A stretch of DNA of 64,000 nt from contig OY728121.1 of assembly GCA_963277665.1 (NCBI GenBank), forward strand, positions 960,106,097 through 960,170,096. The letters are read 5' to 3'. Shown here in pieces: positions 33,443 through 46,418 of the stretch (the stretch's first letter is position 1; each line of letters begins with the position of its first letter). Origin of the DNA: Viscum album. Lineage: Eukaryota; Streptophyta; Magnoliopsida; Santalales; Viscaceae. The position numbers and the translations under genes were made by a program. The notes beneath the pieces were generated by a model that was not told the origin of the DNA, did no database searches, and was given only the letters and a program-made list of their open reading frames with translations.

Positions 33443-36093
33443 TGTAACGACCCAAAGTTTCATTAATGGAAATCCCTCTTGATCTAATTAAATGTCTCTT
33501 TATGTAAAATGTTTATATAAAATGTCATCTTCTTTGGTTTTATGTTAAGAATTGTGACCATTGCTTTTATAGCCATTGAACAGTGATCACATGATTAGTA
33601 TAAATATAGGGCTTTAAAAAACCCAATTTACTCAGACAAAGGAAGCGATGCCCTCATCCAGTAGAATTGCTCCATACGAAGCCCATTTGTCGGAGCTTGG
33701 AAAAGAGGTGGCGTCCTTGGGCTTCACTCTTGACCAAGCCCAATATGAGCTTCATCATGTCAAGCTCGAACATGACCGTCTATGGGAAAAGTGGAAGTTT
33801 ATAGAAATTATCACTCGAGCGATGTTATCCGAGCCACCCCAAGAGTCTGTCACCATCGCACACCTTACCCTTAGGTCTTATGCGGCTGTTTTAAGGGGTT
33901 ATGTAACAAATCTCTATTACTATGTTCATGTAAATTATTTTTTGTATATAATAATGAATATACTTTCTTGTCATTATTGATACATTGTAAATAGTTTTTA
34001 AAGTGCAAATAATGTTTTTAGTTATTATTTAATTAAGAATTATATTTTATTAAATTAAGGTATTTTTGAATTAAATAATATTTTAATAAAATATTATTAT
34101 TATTATTATTAAATTAATTTTATTATATATAAATGATCATATAATTTTATGAGTGCAATTGTAACTTTTATTAAGGTTTGAAAGCCATTTTTGTCAAAAC
34201 CCGTGAATTTTCGATAAATGTCGGTTTTTATTTTAAAAGTGAAAATTAACATATTTAGAAAATTATTTAGATAAAATAAATTTTATTTCTGGAATCAAGA
34301 CGTCTAAATTATCCAATGTTGAATTTTTCATAATTTTCTGAGACAATCAGTTTTTTTGGGTAAAAATTAAATACTGTTTAAATATATAATGTGTTTTATG
34401 ACATCATAATAACCCAATTGTGATGTAATAAAATACTATAAGCTTTATGTTATTCCAATATATGTTTTAACATTAAAATAATGTAATTTTGGGTTTTTTT
34501 GACTTACTTTTCAAAGCATTAATGGACTCTTCAAAACTTATTAAACACCTTGTCTTTTTAAATTGTTTTCCATGGGAGTGTAACTCACCTCCACATAAGC
34601 AACCCTATTATTTTAAGAAGTTAGGACTTTGGCCTTATAAAATATTTTTTTCCTCTTCCCTTTTCAAAAAACAATGGGAAAAAACCATGGGATGGTTTGT
34701 GGTTTGGATTAATTTAATATAAGGGGTCCCAAACCTAAATAATAAAGAATTCCCTCATCTTTCCTATCTAAACCCACCCAAGCTCCCACTTCCTCCTCAC
34801 TCAAAGCCTCTGAAGTTCATCCAACCTCTGCGATACTCTCTATAGAATCCTCCCAAGGTGCCCCAAGCTCCCAAGATGCCTCTCTCAAGCCTCTCTCAAG
34901 CCTTTGGAAGCACACTTCCAAGTAATGGTTTTTTCTTCCTTTCTCATTTTGTCCAATTTTCTTTAAGTTGTTTTGACCTTTTAATTTCAATTATGAATGT
35001 TGGGGTATGGTTTAGAACCTTCCTCATACTGACCTATTTATGTTTGAATGATGGGAGACCCCTTTCTCTCTCATTAAATGCCTCCCATGTACACCTGTTA
35101 CTATGCCGAAATTCCTAAAGGAACTTCTCTCTCCTCATTTACATTCAAGAAATACTTTTGTATCATGTATATAAATTCCATTAAAATTGTTGGGACATGT
35201 ATATATATGAACTAATTACGGTCCATTACATTTAAATATGATTAGGATCCCCTTTCTCTCTCATCAACCATTTTTATGAATTCTTATGTCATGCCGTTAC
35301 GCTGCCGAAATCACATCGATTTTCTAAGCCAATGCTATTGTGTAGTGAATACCATGCCCATTTCTACATCAAGGGTATTCACCTTTATGCACATTTACTT
35401 ATTGATTATAAAGTTTCATTTATGAATTCCACATTAATTTATCCTGGAATAAATAATTATGTTTCATGAATCCATGTTTTATGATCCATGTGGCACACTT
35501 ATGCATGAAATGAAATGTTTAAGAAGGGTGCGCCCTTATAGCGCTCCAATGCATTGGGTAAAGTATAGTATCATGATACGTCATGTGCAATGAGTGTTGA
35601 CTCATGCTAATTCAAGTGCAAAGAGGGCTTACTCATGCTTCATGTGCAATGAGGATTTACTCATTCTCTATGTGCAATGAGCCTTGGCTCATGCTAATTC
35701 CATGTTAAGTGTTGTTGCCACATTTCCATGTTATGATTATCATGCTTTATCATGCCTTTATGTGCATGTTTCTATTGTGATCTATTGATATGCTTATTGT
35801 CTAACATGTATTTTACTCCTCATGTATTTCATGTTTATTCCCTTACTGGGCTTTATAGCTCATCCTTTTCTTATGCATGTCCTCAGGTTATCCCATGCAA
35901 TGCTAAGTACGAGGGAATGTAGTGGTCATGTAAAGGAAGTTTTCAATAAAGATGTTGTATTTCATGTTTCAAGTTTTTATGTAATGATCCTAAGCCCCAA
36001 AGATAATAAACCTCTTGATCTTCTTTGTTGTATCAATTGAATTTTTATGTAATAAATCATGTTTAAGTTTGTAATAAAAACAGGGTTGTCATA
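33443..36093 (+). repeat. Element B, 3' LTR
   Basis: About 2651 bases, same boundaries as the 5' copy. The main TATA box is mutated to TATCTAAA (34765) and the donor to GTAATG (34922), whereas the palindrome GTATCATGATAC is intact (35568-35579). Confidence 0.95.
33648..33980 (+). CDS. LTR-encoded small protein, extended copy (B 3' LTR)
   Basis: The same frame as in A, starting MPSSSRIAPYEAHLSELGKE and open throughout. The usual stop TAG after NL has become TAT, so translation would run another 20 or so residues into AT-rich LTR (YYYVHVNYFLY...), which is not homologous coding sequence. TATAAATA is at 33599. The helix-forming middle and SEPPQESVTIAHLTLRSY are conserved with A. Function is unknown. 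Confidence 0.45.
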   Translation: MPSSSRIAPYEAHLSELGKEVASLGFTLDQAQYELHHVKLEHDRLWEKWKFIEIITRAMLSEPPQESVTIAHLTLRSYAAVLRGYVTNLYYYVHVNYFLYIIMNILSCHY

Positions 36094-36098
36094 GGATA
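36094..36098. repeat. Target-site duplication of B, right copy
   Basis: GGATA, identical to 25772-25776. Confidence 0.92.
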
Positions 36099-37130
36099 AC
36101 CTTACCAATGCCAATTTTTTTAGGTTTCAGTTGTTTTCACCAACATATAGGATGGTGATGAAATAAATGGATGGATACCTCCTCTTACCCTCTCTTCCTT
36201 CAGTAGTGATGTCCTATGTGTTTTCAGGTGAGATGTGCACTGATGGACTAGGTGTCTTTGGGAGAGATGTGACATGATAATGTTGTGATGTGATGTGATA
36301 TGTGGTGGGGGTCATGCATTGTAGGAGGAGGGCATAATGTTTATTTCCTTCACATTCATGATTCCCTATTTCTCTAGTTACGAGATGTAATATGATGTTC
36401 CATGTGACACCCCATGGATTTATAAATAAATTTAACAATGAATGCATAAAAAATTGAGTCTCTACAAAACACCACTTTTTATAACCTATCTAGTAAACAT
36501 AATTTTTCCATCTTGGTGATTTGAATTTCAAAAAACTGCATACACAGTTACATTTAGTAAGATATTTAGAGTCTAACAAGACAGACTTAATTTTTGGTGA
36601 ATAGTAACATACAATTATGAATAGTAATGTGAATATTAATATGAACCTTATGAATAGTAAAAAATGTTATTATTTTATTTTCTTAAGGTTATAAGATAAT
36701 GAGATCTTGATTAATTTTTCAAGGTGATATAAAATGAATTATAGTAATAAAATTGTTATTTTTTGAATAAAATATGATTTTATTTAAAATTTAAATTAAT
36801 CATATTTAGAAAATTATTGTAAAAAAATTAAGTTAATTTTTGAAATCATAACATAAATATTAGGTTAAAATTAATTTTTGATAATTTTATAAAATACTTT
36901 AGTTTTTCATGAATAGTAAAAACACAGTTTTGAGTTTTCGATATGATTAGTGACATCATAATGATGTAATAATTAGTATAAAATTATGATCGACTTGTGT
37001 AAATTAAAATATGAAATTAGGTATCCCATGTTTCCAAAAACATGGGAAAATACCATGTTAAATCCCATGGTTTTCTAAATACCACTAATGAGGTGTCCTT
37101 TGAAATTTATAAAAAATCCATCTCTTTTAC

Positions 37131-37138
37131 TATAAATA
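37131..37138 (+). promoter_or_regulatory. TATA box of the C 5' LTR
   Basis: TATAAATA followed by CCCACCCATTCC, much like the A/B core promoter. The C 3' LTR copy is at 47138-47145. Confidence 0.7.
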
Positions 37139-37278
37139 CCCACCCATTCCTTCGTTTTATTTCATTAAAAATTCATTATCCTAGAATATCTGATAGTTTT
37201 ACCTCCCTAGGAGTCCTCCCAAGGTGTATTCAATCCCCCAAGGTCCCAAACTTTATTTTTTAGGAGTTACTCTACAAG

Positions 37279-39333
37279 GTAAGAGAATCTACCAACCTTC
37301 TCTTTTTCAAGCACTCTTTTTATGTTATTCTCTTTTAATTTTAATTGGATTATGTTGGGATATGTCATTAAATATACCCCTTACTTTCAATATTATTTAA
37401 TAATTATTATATAACCCTTTTTGTCTCGTCAAAATATTTTATTATTTTTTAAGTGATGCTGTTAGGCTGCCGAATTTTCGTAAGGGATTTCTCAACTCCT
37501 CTTTTTATTTCGAGTTCCTTTCTTTTATTTTTCTTTTCTCACCTCCTTTTATCCAAATTTTATGATAAATCCAGTACCTTAAATTTAATATAATTTTTTA
37601 TTATAATGGAATAATTCATCATCATCTCTCATTTCCCCTTCTTATACTAGAAATGAAAACACCACCCGAGATGTGTTAATTTATCACATTCAAGGAAAAC
37701 AAGATTTCAACTTATATTATTGCCATCAATTCTGGTCATGAAACCATTTTTATGGTTCAAAAAGATCATAATATATGTAATATATCCTATGTAATTTTAT
37801 GTAATCATTTTTTACACATGATATTAATTTATAAAACAAAATTAATTCATAGTGATCGAAAAACCACCCATTAATCCAAGCGTTTATCATTAAAAACTTA
37901 TCTAATGATTCATACTCACCCAAAGTATTCAAATGAATTATATGAACACTTAAACTTATTTATGAAAATTAATAACATATAACATCAATTCTGTAATTCA
38001 ATTATCAATTTACATTAACTTTCATACAAACAAATCGATCATGAAAACTAATAAAATGAGACCTCACAAACGATGATATTACATCTCTTAACCCATAAAA
38101 ATGAACAAAAATGAACTTAATAAAATTATAATAAATCAAATAATTTTCTAAAAGGTTATTAATTAAGTTATTAATAAGTCTAATTTCTTATTCCAGGACC
38201 TTATGTTCAAGAGCGGAACATATCCGGACATAAGGTAAGGGTTTTCCACCCGAGCCTCCATTTCCATTCAGGTTACTTTTATCATTTACTTACTTCAATT
38301 AAATTATTAAGTATTATTATTTAATTATAATAAATTCAATTTTATTGTTCTCTATATGTTTACCAACCATAATACTTCTTTATTTTATGTGGAGTTACAC
38401 ATTTTAAAAGGAATTTTCAAAAATTCTTCCTGAAATACAAGCCCGATTCAAGGGAATTTCTTAAATTATTACTTATTTTCAAGGTCACTATATAATATAT
38501 TTTTAGTAACCAATATCTTTATAAAATAAATCTTTTTATTATGAAAATAATATCTTACTTCACTTCTGTTTTTATACGAATACTTTTCCAAAGTAACTCT
38601 TCTTTTCAAAGTAAAAGAGTATTTATCTCAAGGATTACTCGATGATTTTATAAGAGTATATTCATCTGTTACAACACTATTTATGATTATTATGTACTAT
38701 TGGGATTAATATTTTATGATATCATATACCATATTTAATTTAATGGTTTATTATTAGTTTGAATGTGGATGTGTTATCTTAAAATCGTTCACCAATTTAC
38801 TCTGAATGGTTAGTGTTTATGATTAATGTTTGGGGAAAGTTATTTACATTTCATATGCTAGTTTAAATATGAATGTATATGTTTTTATGTTTATCCACAT
38901 TCATATAAGTAATTAATCAGACTTAGTAAGTGTCGGGTGGGGCCCTCTATAGCCCCTCGGTGCATCGGTAGGTCTCATGAGACAAACTAGTGTCTTGGAA
39001 CGAGGCCTTGACAGTATGGTTATTTATGGACTTGGCATGAGGCCTTGACGGTATGATTATGATGTCCCACATTATGAATTCCATCATTATTAAACTAGTA
39101 ATTGATAGTTAATGTGGTTATTAGACTAATATAATACCCATGATTATGTTTTATTATGGAATTATTTATTCAGCTCTTATTCCTACCATATTATGTTCAA
39201 GTTTATTTTTAAAAGGCATGTGTTTTTAGTTATTCACCATGACTAATGTTTATGTCTATGATATCTTCTTCTATATTTATTAACCTTAATAATCATTTAA
39301 TCTCACCCCTTTCTTATTTTTTATTTTTCCCAG
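37279..39333 (+). other. Putative leader intron in the C 5' LTR
   Basis: AAG/GTAAGAG is the best donor match in the window. The acceptor is CACCCCTTTCTTATTTTTTATTTTTCCCAG. In the 3' LTR the donor has become AAG/GCAAGG (47286) and the acceptor is intact (49345). Confidence 0.55.
38935..38983 (+). promoter_or_regulatory. Conserved structured leader element (C 5' LTR copy)
   Basis: GGGTGGGGCCCTCTATAGCC folds with the following CCC, then TGCATCGG and the palindrome GTCTCATGAGAC (38972-38983). In the 3' LTR copy (48948-48995) one arm has mutated to GTCTCATGATAC. Confidence 0.55.
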
Positions 39334-39565
39334 GACATGAAGAAGTATATTATGAATGAACTGTAGGGATAACCTAGGAGATATGGATGTTTTCAAAGGA
39401 ATTTCTATGTTGTATTTCTTTTCTAGTTGTAATGTTGAACTTATGTTTGTATCTTGTTTCCAAATCTACAAAACTAATCGGTCCTTCGGGATGCATATTC
39501 CTTGTTTATATGCCAATTTAATAAATAAGGCACTGACTTCAGGCAACTGGGGTCAGGTACTTATA

Positions 39566-40058
39566 GATGTATCTGACCAAGTTTAGTAGAAAACTTAGAA
39601 ACTAGATTTAGAAAACATAGATTAGGGAACATAAACCTAAGATAGTCTTTGAGGATAAACAGAAAAGGACATACTAGAATTTTGGTAAGAATATATTTTG
39701 TGGATATTTCTAGAAAATGCATCCTTGTCTGGATACTACAAGTGAACATGGATTGGGAACATATGTACCTAGGAGTAAAAAATTCAGCAAGGACATTCGA
39801 GCTTGACCCAGGGTATCCTAGTACACGACAACATGCCTTACTAAGCACCTAGTTTGACACTCCTAGGGGATATGCTTAGGATAATTCACATTTTCTCTAT
39901 AAACCATTATAAAGGAATTAAATGTAAAATTTTCCTCAAAGAAACCATGATTATGAGATTAGATATGGATAGGATTTTAATTTATGCTAATTATTTTTTT
40001 GAGTTGAGATTATACATTATGATTCATAACCTATTCTTGTGTATTCCATTATTTAGAA
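39566..40058 (+). other. Element C leader with degenerate primer site
   Basis: The primer site expected at about 39568 reads ATGTATCTGACC and is only partly like TGGTATCAGAGC. The following sequence resembles the A/B leader weakly. No gene is seen. Confidence 0.6.
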
Positions 40059-42414
40059 ATGTTTCATAGTGGAAGGAATGGAAACCGCATGAATGCGTGT
40101 GTCCCATGTAGGTATTTCCCTCTGATGAAAGATAATGATGTTGGATCTGGTGCTATAACTGGTGATGAGCAGCTTATAACTATATTAGGAAAGCTAACTC
40201 AGGTTATGAACAATAACCTTACCTGTATGAAGAATCTATATCCACAAAGTGGAGGATATATGTTAGACCTCTTTATTCAAAAAAAACCTCCATTATTTAA
40301 TGGGACTATGAACCCATTTGTAGCGAAGTAGTGGATACGTTCATTAGAGAAGATATTTCTCGCTTTGGGATGTAATGAAAGAGAGAAGGTTTTCATGGCA
40401 GTTTATCATCTATCAAGAGATGAAGATCAGTGGTGGTATTTAATTCAAAATAAAAAGAATGAGGAAGAAATAGAAGAAATGGAATGGAGGGATTTTAAGG
40501 AAATTTTCCAAGAAAAATATTTTCCCCACAAACAACGAGTAGATATGGAAATGCAATTCTTGAATCTGAGGCAGAAGGAGGATGAGAATGTTTTCATGTA
40601 TGAAGAAAACTTTACAAGGATGGAAAGACATTCCAAAGACTACATAGGTAATCTAAGGATAATGATTGATCGATTATTTGAGGGTTTAAAACCATTCCTC
40701 TGAAGGGAACCAGTCTCATAGAATTTCTCATCATATGAAGATATAGTCTCATGTGCTATGAAAACAGAAAATAAATTCACTAATTCATATGAACTAAAAG
40801 TAAAGTAATATAATAAGAGGAATTATTAACACTATGGAAAAGGAAATAATTAAATTGGGAATAAGGGAATATTTGACTTTCCACCTTGTAGTAATTATGG
40901 GAAGAAACACCCCGATACTTGCCTGAAGGGAATGGGTGTTTATTACAAGTGTGTAGAAAAAGGCCACCATTCTTGTGATTGTAAGGGAAAGAAAGAATAC
41001 TCCAATGTTAAATTTTATAATTGTAAATATATGGGAAATTATTCATATGAATTTCCTAATAATCAAGGAAACTTCCCCCAAATAAGGCCAAGGGAGGAAG
41101 TCCAAGCTTATGCGGTCACAACTACCGGGTTGAAGTTCTTAACGATGTGGTGGAAAGTACTTTAATAATCTCCTCAAACTTAGCCAATGCTTTATTTGAT
41201 TCTAGATCATCACATTATCTTATATCTTCATAGTTTTACAAGAAAATTAGATATTTCCAATTTGATTTAATAAAGGAGTTGTCAGTCAGAACTCCTAAGG
41301 GAAGTATCATTGCAATAAAGATGTTTTAGGAAGTCCCCATTATGGCATATGAATGTGCTTTATCTTCCGATTTTATCATCATACCCATGATTGAATTTGA
41401 TATAATACTTGGTATATATTTTATTTCAAATTATGATGTGAAAATATATTTCAAAAATAATGAATTTATAATATTTCAGGATGATGTGGAATCCCTTATC
41501 TTTAGGGAAGAAACAACACCATATGATTATCATATTGATCCACACTCAGTTGCTCTACTGAATTCAATTATTTTGGAGGATGATAAATCGATATCTATGA
41601 GTTAGGAAAGAAATTTTCAAATCAAGGATGTACCTATTTTTTAAGAATATATTTATGTTTTTCTAAAGGTTTTACCTAGACATCCTCTAGAGTGGGAAGT
41701 TGAGTTCTATATTGATTTAGTTCTTGGTTCAAGAACTATATCAATGAATCCTTATAGAATAGAAATTGTGGAATTAGTACAATTGAAGAAAAAACTATAG
41801 GAATTGAGTGATAAAGGATTTATACACCCTTGTGTTTCTCCATGGGGATCCCCTATTCTTTTCGTAAAGAAGAAATATGTATCTATGAGGTTGTACATTG
41901 ACTATAGGGAGATCAATTATATAACAATAAATAACATGTATCCCCTACCTAGAATTTATGATTTATTTTATAAAATTCATGGATCACAATATTTTTTGAA
42001 GATTGAACTTAGATCTGGATATCATCAGTTGAAAGTGAGGAAGGAAGATATTCCAAAAAGATCATTTTGAACCAGGTATGGGCATTATGAGTTTACAATA
42101 ATGCATTTTGGATTGACTAATTCACCCTCTGTCTACTTGGATCTAATAAATAAGGTTTTCAAGGAATATATTGATGAATTTTTTTGTGGTATTTATTAAT
42201 GATATCTTGGTATACTCCAAAATCTAAAAAGATCATAAAAATCACTTGCGCATTATTCTAAAGACTCAGAATAAATGAATTATATGGGAAGTTTATCAAG
42301 TGTAAATTTTGGCTTCCATAATTTTATTTTCTTGGAAATATTGTCTCTAAGAATGGAATATATGTTGGTATTGTGAAGACAAAGGTTGTTCAGGAATGAC
42401 CTACACCAATGAAC

Positions 42415-42417
42415 ATA
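42415..42417. repeat. Target duplication of CACTA 1, left copy
   Basis: ATA before CACTACCACAAA; ATA again at 44261-44263. Three bases is the normal CACTA duplication length. Confidence 0.88.
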
Positions 42418-44260
42418 CACTACCACAAAACAGGGCAAGGCTAGCGCCACCCTTTATCAGCACTAATGAAAAAGCGCTGATAAAGGGGGGGTACCTTTAT
42501 TAGCGCTAAAAAAAGCGCTGATAAAAGTACCCCTTTATCAGCGCTTTTTTTAGTGTTGATAAAGGTATCCCCTTTAACAATGCTTTTTTTAGCATTGTTA
42601 AAGGGTACCCCTTTATCAGTGCTTTTTTTAGTAGCGCTGATAAAGGGGGGTCTTTATCAGCGCTTTTTTTAAAAGCGCTGATAAATGGTCTACTTCCAAA
42701 AAAAAATTCATTAAAAAAAATATATTAAAATTTAAATATATAGATATAGTTATATTGATATAAATATAATATATATTTTTTAAATATAATTTTAAATATA
42801 TTTTAGATAAGTATAAATATACAATTACACTTAATATATAAGATATTTAGTGAAAATGGCTTATAAAAAAAGTAAAAAAATATTTTTAATTAATAATTTT
42901 CTAATTATAATGGATTAATAGTCATTTAATAACAATTTGAAGACTAAAAAAATAAAAAAAATAAAAAAAAATTAAAAAAAGATCCAAAATATGTTGAAAA
43001 CGCAACTCGAACTTCAAACGGCCATAACTTTTGATTAGGGTGTCCGTTTGAGCTCTACCACATATCAAATCGAAGCCTGAGACGAGCTATACACCCTTAT
43101 AACTTAAGGTGACCCTAGTAAAGGTTTTTTTCAAGGATAAAAAAGGCCCATAAGGCCTCTAAAACTAAGTTTTTAGTCGGGATACCCCTATTTTTTAACA
43201 TTTTGTGGATTTTCAGCCTCATTTAAGGAGGCATTATTGGATTTTTTTAGTGGGAAATGAATTTATTCCAAGGTATTACATTCATATTGATATTATTTCT
43301 TTGAAATTTTATCATTTTTTATAATGCACTGCTATTTATAATCAAATATATAACAATATATACATATTTTTTTTATATATGCACACATAAAAATTTATTT
43401 ATAAATATAAATAATAAAATATATTTACATATAAAATATATTAGATTTATCTAAATAATAAATAATATCCATTTTATTTAAAATACCAAAATATAAATAT
43501 TTATATACCTATATATTAATCTAACTATATATATATATATTAATATAACTACATATATATATATTAATATAACAACATATATATTGATATAACTATAAAT
43601 ATATATATTAATATCACTATAAATATATATTAATATAACTATATATATATATATTAATATAACTATATATTACTATATGAATAAATATGAATAAATATTT
43701 TTATAAATAAATAGATATGTCATTAACTGGAGAACAAATCAATATGGTAGAGTGGTAAAGGCTTTAGGCACACAAGGGGGAGGTCTTGAGATCAAATCTT
43801 GGTGGAGGCAAGGGCGCGCGCATGGGGGTGGATTTGGGGGGCTAGCGCTGATAAAGGGGGTGGGTGTAGCGCTGATATAGGGTGGAGGGGGGTGCGTGCA
43901 GGTGCTGGAGGGGCTGGAAAGCGCTGTTAAAAGGGGGGATCAATTGCTATAAAACCCCCCGATTGGTAGGATTTTTTTTTTAATTTTTTTTAATTTTTTT
44001 TATTTTTTATTTTACTTTTATCAGCGCTAAAAAAAAGCGCTGATAAAAGGGTTCTTTTATCAGCACTGAAAAGAAAGCGCTGATAAATGACCCTTTTATC
44101 AGCACTTCTTTTTTAGCCTTGATAAAAGACCCCTTTTATCAGTGCTTTTTGGAGCGCTGATAAAGGGGACCCCCCTTTATCTTAGCCAGCTTTAATAGTG
44201 CTTTTCTAGCGCTGTTAAAGGCCATTTTTAGTACTGATAAAAGACGTATTTGTAGTAGTG
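42418..44260. mobile_element. Non-autonomous CACTA (En/Spm-type) element 1, 1.84 kb
   Basis: Ends are CACTACCACAAA and TTTGTAGTAGTG, with ATA duplications. About 250-400 bases at each end are filled with direct and inverted copies of GCGCTGATAAAGG, the subterminal repeats that CACTA transposase-associated proteins bind. The middle is AT-rich, with a (TA)n region at about 43500-43680 and a tRNA-like stretch at 43745. No transposase is encoded, so mobilisation would need a protein supplied in trans. Confidence 0.9.
43745..43798 (+). other. tRNA-like Pol III promoter module in CACTA 1
   Basis: TGGTAGAGTGG fits an A box (TRGYNNARNNG) and GAGATCAAATC resembles a B box (GGTTCRANTCC) about 33 bases later. 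It does not fold as a functional tRNA by inspection. Confidence 0.4.
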
Positions 44261-46403
44261 ATAACAGAGGTATGTAGTTTTATTGGTTTGGTAGGTTGTT
44301 ATCAGCGTTTCATTCAGAACTTTTCCCAATTAGACAACCTATTAACCAAGATTACTTGTAAAGGGGTTAATTTCATATAGAAAAAATAATGTGAGGAATG
44401 TTTCAAAGAATTAAAGAGAAGAGTAGTGAATGCTCTGATCCTAACTCTACCATCAGGGAATGATGGGTTTGTGATCTATAGTGATGCATAAAAGAAAGGA
44501 CTAGATTGTTTCCTTATGAATAATGATAGAGTTATTTCCTATGAATCAAGGAAGTTAAAAAGTCATGAAAAAAACTATCCTACTCATGATATTAAGTTAG
44601 ATACTAGGATCTTTTCTCTAAAAATATGGAGACACAATCTCTATGGTGAAAGATGGGAGATATATACGAATCAAAAGAGTTTGAAATATATATTATCACA
44701 GAAAGAAATCAAGATGAGACAAAAGGAGATGGATCAAACTACTCAAGGATTATTATTGTTCCATACACTACCACCTAGGAAAGGAAAATAAGGTAGCTAA
44801 TGCATTGAGTAGTAAGGATCATGGAGTTTTAAACAAAATGAGGATTGGAAGGGATCCTGTATTCATGGATATAGTAAGGATGGACATGGGAATTATCAAA
44901 TAAGGTAAACCAACATTAATTTTTCAATTGGTGGAACAAACATCTTTATTATAATGAATTAAAAGTTCTCAACCTAATGATGAGAATCTTCAAAAGAAAA
45001 TTAATGTTGTGTATGATGGGAAGTTGCAAGACTTCGTATATGAAGATGGAATTCTAAAATTTGGGAAAAGGCTTTGTGTTCTAGCTATACCCAAGTTAAA
45101 AAGGGAGTTATTGGATGATTCTCATAGTTATAATTTCTCTATACATCCTGGTATCACTTATATGTATAGAGATCTAAATTAACATTTCTAGTGGGATAAC
45201 ATGAAAAGGGAAATTGCAGATTATGTATTAATATGTTTAGTCTGTCAACAAGTGAAGGACTAATGACATCATACTAGAGGATTCATGCAACCTATACCTA
45301 TTCCTACATGGAAAAGGGATGAAATAACCGTGGATTTTGTCACTAGATTACCCAAAACTCTAAGAAAGAATGATAAAATATGGGTAATTGTGGATCTTCT
45401 TATGAAATCTTCACATTTCCTCACTATAAGGGAGGATTTACCCCTGAATTGCCTAGAAAAAATCCATATAAATGAAGTTATGATACTTTATGGAGAACCT
45501 ATATCAATTTCTTATGATCATGATCCACATTTTACATCGAAATTCTGGAAAATTCTTCAAAAGTATTTGGATACTGAGCTTCGTTTGAGTACTTCTTATC
45601 ACCCACAAACAGACGGGAAATGAGAAAGGACGATCCAAACTTTTGAAGACATGTTAATATTATTCTCACTTGATTTTCAAGGTATGTGGGATAAATATTT
45701 ACCTTTGGTGAAGTTTTACTACAATAATAGTTCCATTCAAATATTTAAATGACACTATATGAATCATTGTATGGAAAGAGATGTCGTACACCAACATGTT
45801 GGGATGAAGTTGGTGAAACAAAGCTTGTGGGACCAGAGCTTGTGGAGGAAACAACAGAAAATGTAAATACTATTTAAACTATTATCAAAGCATCTCAAAG
45901 TAGGAAAAAGAGTTGTACTGATAATTGAAGGAAGGATTTATAATTTCAAGCAGGTGATCATGTTTTCTTAAAGGTATCTCTATAGAAGGGTGTTATAAGA
46001 TTTGGAAAGAAAGGGAAACTAAGCCCCAAATATATTGTCCATTTTGAAATTATAGAGAGAGTTGGAGTTTTTTCTTATCATTTGGAAATGCTTCCTAGAA
46101 TGTTTAAAGTGAACAATGTGTTCTATGTCTCATTGTTGAGAAATTACATGCTATACCCAACACATTTCCTCACTTATGAAGGTATAGAATTAGAACATGG
46201 TTTGTCTTACTATGAAGAGCCTATCTAGATTCTAGACACTAAAGAATAAGTGTTGAGTAATCAGACGACTCTACTAGTAAAGATACTTTTGAAAAATCAT
46301 AACATTGAAGAGGCAACATGGGAGCCTGAGGATCTTATGATGAAGACCTACCCAAATCTTTTTATGAGGTAACATTATATGAATTTTCAAGGAAAATTTT
46401 TTT

Positions 46404-46418
46404 GAAAGGAGGGGAGAA
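46404..46418 (+). other. Polypurine tract of C
   Basis: GAAAGGAGGGGAGAA directly before TGTTACAACCC. Confidence 0.85.

Larger units (their letters stand above)
25777..36093 (+). mobile_element. Element B, complete Ty3/gypsy chromovirus (10.3 kb)
   Basis: Two LTRs of about 2.65 kb enclose a primer site, gag-pol and a polypurine tract, and the element is flanked by GGATA duplications. It is closely related to A along its whole length. The LTRs differ at about 12 of the first 215 bases compared by eye, so insertion was moderately recent. It sits in D's 5' LTR: sequence on either side aligns consecutively with the F LTR. Coding capacity is lost. Confidence 0.95.
36403..39565 (+). repeat. Element C, 5' LTR
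   Basis: Begins TGTGACACCCCATGG and ends about ...CTTATA. It has CCATGG-type motifs at 37040-37080, TATAAATA at 37131, a perfect donor AAG/GTAAGAG at 37279, the leader element at 38935-38983, tandem GAGGCCTTGAC units at about 39003-39050, acceptor TTTTTCCCAG at 39333 and the TTCG hairpin at 39481. AATAAATAA follows at about 39520. Confidence 0.85.
40059..46372 (+). pseudogene. Element C gag-pol polyprotein, heavily decayed
   Basis: Gag (from the ATG at 40059) has FNGT, DQWWYLIQN and FLNLRQKEDENVF, with stops at 40329 and 40701. The knuckle at about 40932-40985 has lost a Cys (YYKCVEKGHHSCDC). The protease Asp-Ser-Gly has become Asp-Ser-Arg near 41200. In reverse transcriptase the catalytic FIDD is FIND (42192-42203) with nearby frame damage. 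RNase H has YTNQKSL where YTDHKSL is expected. Integrase keeps VDFVT and a DHD-type second Asp, with a stop just before the ERTIQ helix (45621). The chromodomain remains recognisable (EEATWEPEDLM) to the stop at 46372. CACTA 1 interrupts it at 42418. Inactive. Confidence 0.88.

Noticed and set aside
42450..42690. Regularly repeated GCGCTGATAAAGG units, superficially CRISPR-like
   Set aside because: Units occur in both orientations at both ends of a CACTA element with ATA duplications; spacers are irregular and the genome is a plant.
43745..43798. A functional tRNA gene
   Set aside because: Only box-like fragments are visible; no acceptor stem or full cloverleaf could be drawn.
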